NCBI GenBank assembly: GCA_014529385.2
Contig: CM043963.1
Location: 72,381,412 to 72,445,411 of the forward strand
Reading direction: 5' to 3'
From: Adiantum capillus-veneris
Taxonomy: Eukaryota > Streptophyta > Polypodiopsida > Polypodiales > Pteridaceae
Length of the DNA stretch: 64,000 bases
The notes under the pieces are model-generated. The model saw only the letters and a program-made list of their open reading frames with translations. It had not been told where the DNA came from and ran no database searches. Numbering within the stretch: position 1 is the stretch's first letter; the number at the start of each line of letters is the position of its first letter. Position numbers and translations under genes: made by a program. Of this stretch, positions 55,205 to 64,000 are shown piece after piece.

Positions 55205-55999
55205 ATGGACGAGTGTGAAAAATCTAAAAAAGCATACAATCACTTGTGGGCACTTGTTGATGCAACTCGCCCAAATGGCCAAGCAAGAGTTGCTGCAAGG
55301 ACCAGTGAGTGGGCGTCGGCAAATGGCAAACAGTGTAAAGACGTCAACAGAGATGTCACCACAACGATGGTGAAGGAAGCATGTCCAAATGAGTCTGACT
55401 TCTATGTTCGCAAGGGAAGATGGAAGTTGGATAAGTGTGTTGTGACAGCCATATGCACGCATGGTGAAGCTATATACCTTGCCTACACAGGGAGTACACT
55501 AAACCACACAGACTCTCTCTTGTTGTTTGCAAAGATGCTATACGTCCAATTTGTTCGGAATGAGCCAGTGGACTTCAACAACAAAGCCCCCAATAAGAGA
55601 GTAGTGGATGAGACAGTCACAATATCACGAGAGGATCTTAGATATGCATTGGTTGGCTCCGCTATGCAAACACATGACATTGTGGAGGAATTGCAAACAC
55701 AGCTTTGTACCTCCACACAGACGACGAGGGAAGGGGACTCAAGCAATAACAAAGAGTTACAAACAGATATCAAGCTACACAGGTGTGAACTCCGTGAAAT
55801 GGAGGAGCGGGTTCAACAACAATCGATCATGACAATGATTGAGCATCCTAACACATTGCCTTCACCTTCAGGTCACACTAAGGATGCAGTTGGCCCTTGC
55901 CCGGTTTGCGGACACTTTTTCCATAGTAGGAGTGGACACTACAGAATAGCTTGTGGCAACATATATCATTTGACATGTCTTCCTTGGTGCATAAAGTAA
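55205..55999 (+). CDS. Hypothetical protein with C-terminal Cys/His cluster
   Basis: ATG at 55205 lies just after TTGTGACAG, a possible splice acceptor; the frame also opens slightly upstream. 265 codons to TAA 55997-55999, without interruption. The N-terminal half is basic and Ala/Lys-rich. The centre contains ICTHGEAIYLAYTGS, and about 175-215 is likely coiled coil. The C-terminus has CPVCGHFFHSRSGHYR then ACGNIYHLTCLPWC, a Cys/His pattern like a RING-related or treble-clef zinc finger with fewer ligands than a full RING. No family recognised. It follows the kinase-like remnant in the same orientation; whether they were one gene is unknown. Confidence 0.5.
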   Translation: MDECEKSKKAYNHLWALVDATRPNGQARVAARTSEWASANGKQCKDVNRDVTTTMVKEACPNESDFYVRKGRWKLDKCVVTAICTHGEAIYLAYTGSTLNHTDSLLLFAKMLYVQFVRNEPVDFNNKAPNKRVVDETVTISREDLRYALVGSAMQTHDIVEELQTQLCTSTQTTREGDSSNNKELQTDIKLHRCELREMEERVQQQSIMTMIEHPNTLPSPSGHTKDAVGPCPVCGHFFHSRSGHYRIACGNIYHLTCLPWCIK

Positions 56000-56183
56000 T
56001 GTTATAAATTCAGAGTGTGTAAAGTTTTCCATTGGAATTGCAAAAAGAAATTATGATACTTTTTAATTTTGACAGTGACCATGCTTAGACTACCGTCTTA
56101 AATGGAAATAAAATAAAAGTTGTGGTATGTCACTTGGTCCACAGGCCACAAGCCACAAACAAAAGGGTTGGCATAACATTCAA
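56000..56183. other. Spacer before copia element
   Basis: AT-rich, no feature except the TTGTT target copy at its right edge (56184-56188). Confidence 0.5.
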
Positions 56184-56188
56184 TTGTT

Positions 56189-56415
56189 TGTTGGAATTAG
56201 GGTTGCAGAGAAACACACACAACTTGGAGAAGATGAAGGAAGCTTAAGGCACACAATAGAGAGTGTGTTACTTAGTGTGCAATGGAAAGATAGATAGCCC
56301 TAGAGTGATGGGCGTATGTACAATGCACGGGGGAAAAAACATCCTAAAGAGGGAAAAAATGCCCGGGCGGTCGTAGTGTGTTCACACACATCACTACCAC
56401 ATGTATATGGTAAAA
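56189..56415 (-). repeat. 3' LTR of copia element
   Basis: Plus-strand ends TGTTGGAAT and GGTAAAA; the latter has lost the ACA of the expected terminus. Confidence 0.92.
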
Positions 56416-56430
56416 AATCCCCCCTGGAGT
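56416..56430 (-). promoter_or_regulatory. Polypurine tract of copia element
   Basis: Minus strand CTCCAGGGGGGATT immediately before the 3' LTR. Confidence 0.7.
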
Positions 56431-56490
56431 GATGCGGTGAACGAGAGCTGGCACATGAGTAAAGGGAAGTACCATGCCCTGAGGACATGA

Positions 56491-58090
56491 TCAGTCCACA
56501 AAGGGGAGTAAGCCCAAAGCTTTGCGGAAAGCTTCAAGCTTCTCACGAGACAATGCCTTTGTGAAAAGATCTACAAGGTTGTCCTGTGTTGGCACATAAG
56601 CCAAGCTGATCTCTCCTGCTGAGAGCCTCTCCCTAACACAGTGGTAATGCACCTCAATGTGCTTTGTGCGAGCATGAAAAAATGGGTTCCTCGCAACTGC
56701 CAATGCGCTTTGACTGTCAGTGTAGATAGTGTTGGCAGTGTCCTGTCCAACACCCAAATCATCCATAAGGCGTCTAAGCCATACACACTCAACCGTAGCT
56801 GTGAAGACTGCCCTGTACTCAGCCTCACAACTCAAAGTGGCCACAATAGGTTGCTTCTTGCTCAACCATGATATACATGAACTGCCAAGCATGAAACAAA
56901 AACCACTTGTGGACACTTGCGTGTCAAAACAACCAGCCCAATCTAAGTCCGAAAAAGCATGTAAGTCTGGCGGCAATGATCCCCCCTTGGGATAAAACAA
57001 GCCAAGATGTAAAGTGCCACTAAGGTAGCGGAAAATCCTCTTCACAGCCTACCAATGCTTAGACCCTGGGCTATGCATAAATCTGCTGACCTGTGAGACT
57101 GCAAACTGAATATCCGGCCTCGTATTGCATACATAAATGAGGCAGCCAACAGTAGTTTGGTAAAGAGTGACATCAGCAGGATCGCCAACATCATGTAGAC
57201 TCAACTTCAAACCTTTTTCCATGGGAGTGGAAATAGGTTTGCAATCCTCAAGTCCAAACTTACATAGCAATGTCTCTATGTAACTTTTCTGACACAAGGC
57301 AATACCACCATCACACTGCTTAAACTGTATACCCAAGTAATGATGCAATAGCCCCAAATCTTTCATCTTGAAAGTAGCATTCAAATCAGCCTTAAATTCA
57401 GCAATATGTCTCTCATTTGGTCCAGTGATCAGCAAATCATCAACATAAAGAACCACAATGAGAAGTACATCACCCTCACGCTTTACATACAATGTGCTTT
57501 CTGTTGGACTGTTACGAAAGCCTTGTTTGACCAAATGAGTGTCATCTTTCTCATACCAAGCACGAGGATATTGCTTCAACCCATACAAAGCCTTGTTACA
57601 TTTGCACACTTTATCCTCTTGTCCTTTTATGACAAAACCGCAAGGCTGCGTTACATAAACTTCCTCAAATATGTCACCATTCAAGAAAGCAGTAACAATG
57701 TCTGATTGATGTACATCCCAACCAAAATGAGCTGCCAATGCACATAGAAAATGTAGAGTAGTCATACGACAAGTGGGAGAAAAATTCTCTTCATAATCTA
57801 TGCCTTTTTACTGTGCATAACCCTTTGCAACAAGTCAAGCCTTATGGCGATCGATCTCACCATCCGGCTTGCGTTTCAACTTGTAAACCCACTTTGTACC
57901 AATGGCCTTTTTGCCATGAGGCAAATCACATAAAGTCCATGTGTCATTTTCTATAAGTGCATCATATTTTGATTGCATGACAGCCATCCAATTTTTTGAA
58001 TTCTGTGCTTCATCAAAAGACAGAGGCTCCTCAATATCATGTAAACTAGACACAGCCAAAGCATAACATTCTGATGCATAAGATGCATGG
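56491..58090 (-). pseudogene. copia reverse transcriptase and RNase H
   Basis: Read on the minus strand in one phase: WVYKLKRKPDGEIDRHKA (57835-58059), then RT 57049-57765 with DVHQSDIVTAFLNG, CNKALYGLKQYPRAWY and the catalytic LYVDDLLI (Y-V-D-D). RNase H (56491-57045) has AFSDLDWAGC, EAEYRA and IYTDSQSALAVARNPFFHAR, ending at DLFTKALSREK. Stops interrupt at about 57046, 57813 and 57832, and a frameshift at about 58090 separates it from integrase. All catalytic motifs are still legible. Confidence 0.92.
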
Positions 58091-59555
58091 TGAGAGCCTG
58101 AACGAGTCGACTAGACAAAGGTGCATCCAATTTACTGTCACGCAAAGTGTGCACCAGCCATTTTGGCATACCTCTAGCACGCTCATTTTCAGCCCTTTCC
58201 TCATCAAGTACATCATTTACATCTGCATCAGTAATAGGCTGATCTAAAACATTTTCAGAAACCCCCATAGGCTGTACATTTGCCTCATTGGAACTTACAT
58301 TCGTATTTCCACCACTGAAAAGAGGCAACAAAGTGTCATAAATGTCCTGTGAGCTTACATTATTGTCTCTAGTACATGACAGCAAGGGCTGAACAGAATC
58401 TTCCACAAACACTACATCCCGAGAAACCAGAATACGTTTTTTTTGCGGATGATACAACCTGTAACCTTTGCTTTCAGCACTATAACCAACAAAAATACAT
58501 TTGACAGCCTTATCATCCAATTTTCTGCGCTGCACTTGTGGCACCAAAGCATATGCCAAACAGCCAAAAACACGCATGTGCTCAATAGAAGGCTTTTTAT
58601 CATGCCATGCTTCCTATGGAGTAATAGACTGCAAAGCTTTCGTAGGACACCTATTAAGTACATAAGTGGCACACATGATGGCCTCAAGCCAAAAAGAATG
58701 CGTTAAAGCTTCACTTTTGACCATACATCGTGCCATTTCCATCAGTGACCTATTTTTCCTCTCAGCAACACCATTTTGTTGAGGCGTATAAGGCACTGTA
58801 CATTGGTGTTTTATCCCACGACTAGCCAGAAATGCATTAAATTCATGAGACATATACTCCCCCCCTCGATCGGAACGGAGGGTGCCCATAGTACATTTCG
58901 AGACATTTTCAACCATAGCCAGAAATTGTTTGAAGCACATAAAAACTTCGGACTTTGCTTTAAGCGGAAATACCCATGCATGCCTGGAGTAATCATCAAT
59001 GAAAGTCACGAAGTACAGGTAATTGCCCAAGGATGGAGTTTGCATGGGCCCACAAACATCACTATGCACAAGCTGCAACCTGCATGTGGCCCAAACCGAA
59101 CCATCCTTTGGAAATTTAGAACGCTGCATCTTACCCAAAATACAGCCTTCACAAACATGTTTGACAGGTGCTTCAAGAGGCGGCAAAGAAGCAACCATAT
59201 CAGATTTCTGCAAACGCAGCAAACTGGCAAAATTCAGATGACCAAAACGTGCATGCCAAAGTTTTGCATCTGAAATAGCCCTTGAATCTACAACAACATT
59301 TGCAAAATTTTGTCGACACTTGTCATACAAAGTGAGCTTATATAGCCCATGGCACAAAAGCCCAGATGCAACAATTTCATCACCAAAACTGAGATCATGA
59401 ACTGTACGTCTGTCATCCACAAATTTGACTACAAGTCCAAGTCTAGCAAGTGCTGATACAGACAAGAGATTCTTCTTGATCCCAGGTACACAAAGTGCAT
59501 CAACAAGTGTGAAGGAACTGCCATTAGCAGCAGTGAGCACAATCTTTCCAACTCC
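58091..59555 (-). pseudogene. copia integrase
   Basis: 58614-59540 has the GAG-pre-integrase HARFGHLNFASLLRLQ with CEGCILGKMQ, then the core: HSDVCGPMQTPSLGNY (first Asp), TLRSDRGGEY (second Asp) and PQQNGVAERKNRSL (Glu). TAG at about 58612-58614 replaces a Tyr codon found in the copy at 1623-1901 (TPYEAW). 57951-58577 continues in phase with FGCLAYALVPQ and VGYSAESKGYRLYHP. Confidence 0.92.
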
Positions 59556-60767
59556 CTAAACTGGATAAGAGGCGTTGTTGGCACAAGTGACTGAATTCCC
59601 ATGAGGGACAGACTCGAGAGAGGTAAACAATTCACGATGTGAGGTAATGTGATTTGTAGCACCACTGTCGAAATACCACACATGTGAATCTGCAGCAACT
59701 GACAAGCATGCATCATGGACAGCAGGATTGTAAGTGCACTCTGCGCTAAAAGCCCATTCTGCATCAGCATCAGCAACACAGTTTCCTTTCACAGAAGACT
59801 CAACAATGGCTGCATTTGTAGTGGAACCAGCATTTGTAGTGGAACCACCCTCTTTCTTCTTAGCCTCTTTGGCCTTCAACTTAGGACACGACTTGATCAA
59901 GTGGTCATTGGCTTTACAATAATGGCAATGCATCTTCTTTTTGCCCTTATCACCAGAATTTCCAGACGAATTGCTGCCAGCAAAAGCATTAGGAATAGAA
60001 TTTTTGCCACTCGCAGTGGAACCATAAGAAGTGGTTGCATTACTATTACCACCCTTTCTTTGAGAAGCAATAAAAGCCTGTTCAACTGCATGCTGCCTAG
60101 TCCTGTTTTTTCTAGAAAGTGACTCTTGCAACAGCAATGTGCATGATGCATTAAACTTGACAACTTCAGGATTTCCTTGGGTCATCAGTCTCCAAGTACT
60201 AGCAAAAGTCTGGTAGGAATCTCGTAAGGCATCAAAAACAGTCTGCACAAGTGAACTGTCTGAAATGACTTCACCTGCAGAAATAAGCTGCTCATTGATA
60301 TCCTTGACACTAGCAAGGAAAGTGTCCATATCATCTTCCTCATGCATAATCTTCGACTTCAGCTCTTTACGCAGCAAAGCAATTTTAGCCTCATTGCGGC
60401 TTGCATAAAGACTTGCTAGAATATCCCAAGCCTGTGTTGCACATTTTGCTGAACGGATGTGAGGAACAACAGTGCGCTTCACAGACAACGCAGTCAATGC
60501 ATGAGCTTGTACATCCTTAACATCCCAACGAACACTAGGCAAAACAACTCTAACAGCTGCAATCCTTGCAGCAAGACCTGCAACATCCTCAACATTGCCT
60601 ACATCCTCAGAACTAGGACGTACATCAATGCCCTGCACAATGTTCCACACACCCTTTGACACAAGAACATGTTGCGTCATATAAGACCACATAGGGTAGT
60701 TGTCCCCATCCAACCTGTCCTCAACAGCAAACATCTTGAACACATCTGTGTTGTTGTTGTCAGCCAT
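59556..60767 (-). pseudogene. copia gag and protease
   Basis: Start taken at ATG 60765-60767 (MADNNNTDVFKMF), because the 20 upstream codons fall in the leader. The UBN2-like gag region has DGDNYPMWSYMT and MHEEDDMDTFLASVKDINEQ. The zinc knuckle is CHYCKANDHLIKSC. Protease follows as WYFDSGATNHITSH with D-S-G. It stops at TAG 59556-59558, where the related sequence at 2880-3065 has AAG (Lys), so this is a nonsense change and the same frame continues at 59540. Confidence 0.92.
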
Positions 60768-61110
60768 GGTAAATGCTGCACCTGATGTGAAAACTGCCCA
60801 AAAATAGGAGAAACGGAGCGGGAACAACCTGTGCTATATAGCAAAAACCGTAGAAGACTATAAGGCACCTGTTATGCAGAAAACATCACTGACAGAAATT
60901 CTGCACAAAATGACGAAATAGCCTATGCACTACTGCTTGTAGTGGAAATGGAGGCCGAAATGAGCCCAAATCAAAATTCTGAGCAGACAAAGATCTACGA
61001 GCTTACCCAAAATATTTGTCGACCTGCGAACGCTCGCCAAAGCTCACTGAAATCGGAAAAAGTGAGCAAGCATGTGCTTGAGCAGGTGGCGACTAAGCCC
61101 GAGAGAACGT

Positions 61111-61127
61111 GACCTGCTCTGATACCA
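61111..61127 (-). promoter_or_regulatory. Primer-binding site, tRNA-iMet
   Basis: Minus strand TGGTATCAGAGCAGGTC, two bases after the LTR end; complementary to initiator tRNA-Met. Confidence 0.92.
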
Positions 61128-61129
61128 AT

Positions 61130-61356
61130 TGTTGGAATGAGGGTTGCAGAGAAACACACACAGCTTGGAGAAGACGAAGGAAGCTCAAGGCACACAATAG
61201 AGAGTGTTTTACTTAGTGTGCAATGGAAAGATGGATAGCCCTAGAGTGATGGGCGTATGTACAATGCACGGGGGAAAAAACCTCCTAAAGAGGGAAAAAA
61301 TGCCCCGGCGGTCCTAGTGTGTTCACACACATCACCACCACATGTATATGGTAACA
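61130..61356 (-). repeat. 5' LTR of copia element
   Basis: TGTTGG..GGTAACA on the plus strand, 227 bp, matched by 56189-56415 and more distantly by 4436-4664. Confidence 0.95.
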
Positions 61357-61403
61357 TTGTTCACCTCAATGAAGTGTTAACCTACAATGTTATTTGTGTT
61401 TAC

Positions 61404-63186
61404 ATCGTTGCTCCGCTATGCCCTTCGTTTCCAAGTACGAGGTAAATCATCCACCTCAAGGTTTGCATTCAATTCAAGCAAAGAACATCCACCAAGCTCA
61501 CATAACTCCAGTTCTTTGACTGTCACCTCTTCACCTTGCTCTTGGTCATCTTCATTCATATCCACAATCCACCGTGGTCTATCTTCTTCATACCTTTCAG
61601 ATTGAATATTGCTAAGTAGCCTTTGATTGTAATATAGGTAAACCAATTTCTTGGCCCGGTCACTGAGAAGCCAATTACAAATAGTCAAGTGTACATAGCT
61701 ATACGTACTCCAGTTTCTCTTAGAACTTAAATTGGCAGCACATTGTGTAAGAACCCTAATGGCCAATCGATGCAATGTAGGCGTCGAAGCACCATTCATG
61801 AGCAACCATCTCCATGCTGGTTGTTTTGATGCAAGGTTTTGCACAAACTCCGAATTGAAAAGGTCATCCTTTACCCTTACTTTGTCACGTCGGTAACTGC
61901 TTGGGCTTGATCATTTGGATTGTTGTAGAAATTACTTACCACATCATAGAAGTCTTCAATCACCTCCTCATCTAAATCATCAAAATCCATGTTCCAGTAC
62001 TCTGGATCAAGCAAAAAATCAATAGTATGTAGTGGGCTATGTGCCCTAACCCACCGAGCATGTACATACTTATTTAAGATATCTCTTTTAGCCTTAAAAG
62101 GTGCTCTCCAAGGCTTAATCAAACAATTTTTTGGCTCTGAAGGAGAGTTCAAGCTCTCCTGAACATTATACCAACCCATGTACACCTTTCCTATATTGGG
62201 TAACTCCAGTTAAAACTGACGCAAAGGTATCATCACAGGCCTCATCACCAAGTATATGTCCCTACCATCAGACCAAAAGTGTCTATTTTCAATAAGCACT
62301 TTCACAGATCGAACCTTTTTGTTTTACTCATAGTGGTTGCTCTGCTTCCCACTCATAGAAGCCTGCACAAACAAATGTCTCCAAAACAGCATTTTTATTT
62401 TACAAAAGACTCTCCATAGTGTAGAAGTTAGTGCAAAATTTGGTTTCACATGGAAGCTCCAATATTGTGGACATGCGTTGCCGATACATGTCCAGCACAC
62501 GTTGTCTCTACAAAGTAAATTTCACCACCTTCCTTGCATTATCTATAATGATTTTGAACCAATCAGTGTCCTCTTTCTTATACCAATCCTGCAACACAAG
62601 ATTCAAGCTATGTGAATTGCAACTAAACGTGTACAAGCTAAAAAAGCGCTCTTCCAAGAGACGACCCGCTGCTCTACAATTTTTGGCATTGTTCAATATC
62701 ACATGTACTACATTTTGGACACCAACTTTATGAATTGTTTCTATGATTATATCATCTATATAGCTCCCTGACTTTATCTCACCTAAGATGTCAACCGAAA
62801 TTATGAAGCACTCCCCTCGAGGATTGAATATCATAACATTTGACCAACCATCACTGACTATTGTGCATCCTGTTTGATCAATTGATTTCAAGATCAATCT
62901 ATCAACTTCTTTCTGGGTGTTGCCAAAGCATCTATCCAAGAAGTTTGTCCGCATTTGATGATATGATGGAGGGGAAAAGTCATCCCCATACTCACCAATC
63001 TTCTTCCATGCATGCTTCCATGACTCTCATGTGACCATCAACATAGAACCACCCGTAAAATAGATAGCTTGTGAAAGAGAAAATTGTGTATCTTCAAGGG
63101 AAATTGATCGAAAGCTTTGCTCTAGACTTGCCTCATTCTATGCATTTCAACCCTAAACTCAGGCGATCCATCTTGAGTGCTAGCTC

Positions 63187-63233
<47 letters not shown>

Positions 63234-63710
63234 TTAGCATGGAGGGTGCACCACTATTTTGTCCTCCTTGTGTTGAGGCAGCACTGCCTTGGTGCTCTGA
63301 AGCATGACGGCTTGGAGTCGGTATTCTAGGTCTCCTTGCATTGGCTACACCTACTAACAAATCTCTCAAGTGTTTCATGGCACTCTCATGACCTACACCA
63401 TTACATATGCCTCCATTAGACCTATTAGTTGTTCCATCCCCTGATCCAAGGAAGTGTTCCCTAATACGAGGTGCACCTCTTGATTTTTTTTTTGCCACAT
63501 AATTTGCAACGCCAATCTATAAATGATCTTGCATGGTCGGAAAATTGCCACTCAGGCCCTGGCACCTTACCACCGACGGCCTTGCGCTTCCCTTTATTGG
63601 AAGCTCCATTGTTTGATACTTCACCACCACTCGTCGATAGGCGACAAGAAGTAGCTGCATTGATTTTCTAAGAGCAAGCATTGGCATCCATGACAAGTTC
63701 ACAAGCCACC
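61404..63710 (-). pseudogene. hAT transposase, degraded
   Basis: Minus-strand order: a BED-like zinc finger WRCKLCGKK..REHFLGSGDG (about 63600-63430, frameshifted); the DUF659 core GCTIVSDGWSN, then VHVILNNAKNCRAAG and FSCNSHSLNLVLQDW (62508-62954); NRHFWSDGRDIYLVMRPV (about 62300-62210) and MGWYNVQESLN (62185); and the C-terminal dimerisation region WRWLLMNGASTPTLHRLAIR with KRNWSTYSYVH (61416-61844). Several stops and frameshifts, including a (GT)n array at 63189-63233. DUF659-type hAT transposases are common in plants. The terminal inverted repeats were not found. Confidence 0.85.
63189..63233. repeat. (GT)n microsatellite inside hAT remnant
   Basis: About 22 GT units between the zinc-finger and core parts. 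Confidence 0.95.
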
Positions 63711-63717
63711 TATACAT

Positions 63718-64000
63718 TCATACAATTGTAAAAATAATAAATTTTTGAAAAACAGAATTTAATTGAACAATTGTACAATAAAGTAAAATAATATACATAT
63801 AAACATAAAGCAAAAAACAAGCCCCAAGCACTTGCAACCACCTATACCCTCCGCAAGGATGCTCCCTACCCAAACCTATTTCCAAGCAGAAAAACACCCA
63901 AGGGAGGTAACTATACGTAATAAAAAATACATAGGTGTAGTGATAAGGAGTGCTCCAGTCCAACCATAGATCCACTACAAGAGGTTGTGTGCTCTTGTGA
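63718..64000. other. No recognisable gene
   Basis: AT-rich right edge; an open minus-strand frame has hydrophobic low-complexity content and no motif. Confidence 0.5.

Larger units (their letters stand above)
56189..61356 (-). mobile_element. Ty1/copia element, nearly complete, TSD TTGTT
   Basis: Both LTRs are 227 bp (56189-56415 and 61130-61356) with about 11 mismatches by eye. TTGTT occurs at 56184-56188 and 61357-61361. On the minus strand: LTR, iMet primer site, leader, gag-pol, purine tract, LTR. Domain order protease-integrase-RT-RNase H defines copia. The single frame is broken by several nonsense codons and one frameshift. Confidence 0.96.

Overview
The window looks like repeat-rich nuclear DNA of a land plant. 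It holds plant-type Ty3/gypsy elements (one with an extra archaeal-type RNase H, as in the Tat lineage), a Ty1/copia element with a tRNA-iMet primer site, a DUF659-type hAT transposase, long CT/GA and GT microsatellites, and fragments of split, intron-like genes. There is no prokaryotic gene organisation. I cannot place it to species. The retroelement density would suit a seed-free plant or gymnosperm, but that is a guess.

Layout. 1-1000: 3' end of a gypsy element whose body lies left of the window, namely an unusual extra ORF, a polypurine tract and the start of an LTR. 1480-4664: degraded minus-strand copia copy. 5315-12627: LTR retrotransposon with a TSD (GTCAA) and tRNA-Asp primer site that encodes only gag-like protein, so probably non-autonomous. 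13257-19917: decayed gypsy element with a truncated 5' LTR, an internal deletion removing RNase H and most of integrase, and a foldback MITE in gag. 20908-21600: unrecognised open exon. 22015-23185 and 34815-34905: a minus-strand gene remnant resembling an FCP1/NIF HAD phosphatase, split by an 11.6 kb gypsy element (23186-34814, TSD GCAT). That element has a 1652-codon open frame which is itself broken near its end by a solo LTR (31451-32874, TSD ACGG). 34815-38611: a 2.1 kb tandem duplication with duplicated GA/GT microsatellites; its second copy (36472-38611) still carries the empty insertion site. 38362-52873: a badly decayed, internally duplicated gypsy element (gag, protease, two copies of RT/RNase H) followed by a coiled-coil ORF whose C-terminal domain is homologous to the ORF at the left window edge. 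A minus-strand copia-type LTR sits inside it at 46059-47217. 53344-55999: remnants of a kinase-like gene and an ORF with a C-terminal Cys/His cluster. 56189-61356: nearly complete copia element, minus strand, TSD TTGTT. 61404-63710: decayed minus-strand hAT transposase.

How the parts relate. Almost everything is mobile DNA nested in mobile DNA, and target-site duplications give an order of events for several insertions. The points most worth attention are the extra domain shared by two gypsy elements downstream of pol, the gag-only element with four zinc knuckles, the empty-site paralogue beside a young insertion, an excess of TAG stops where CAG is expected, and the kinase-like locus.
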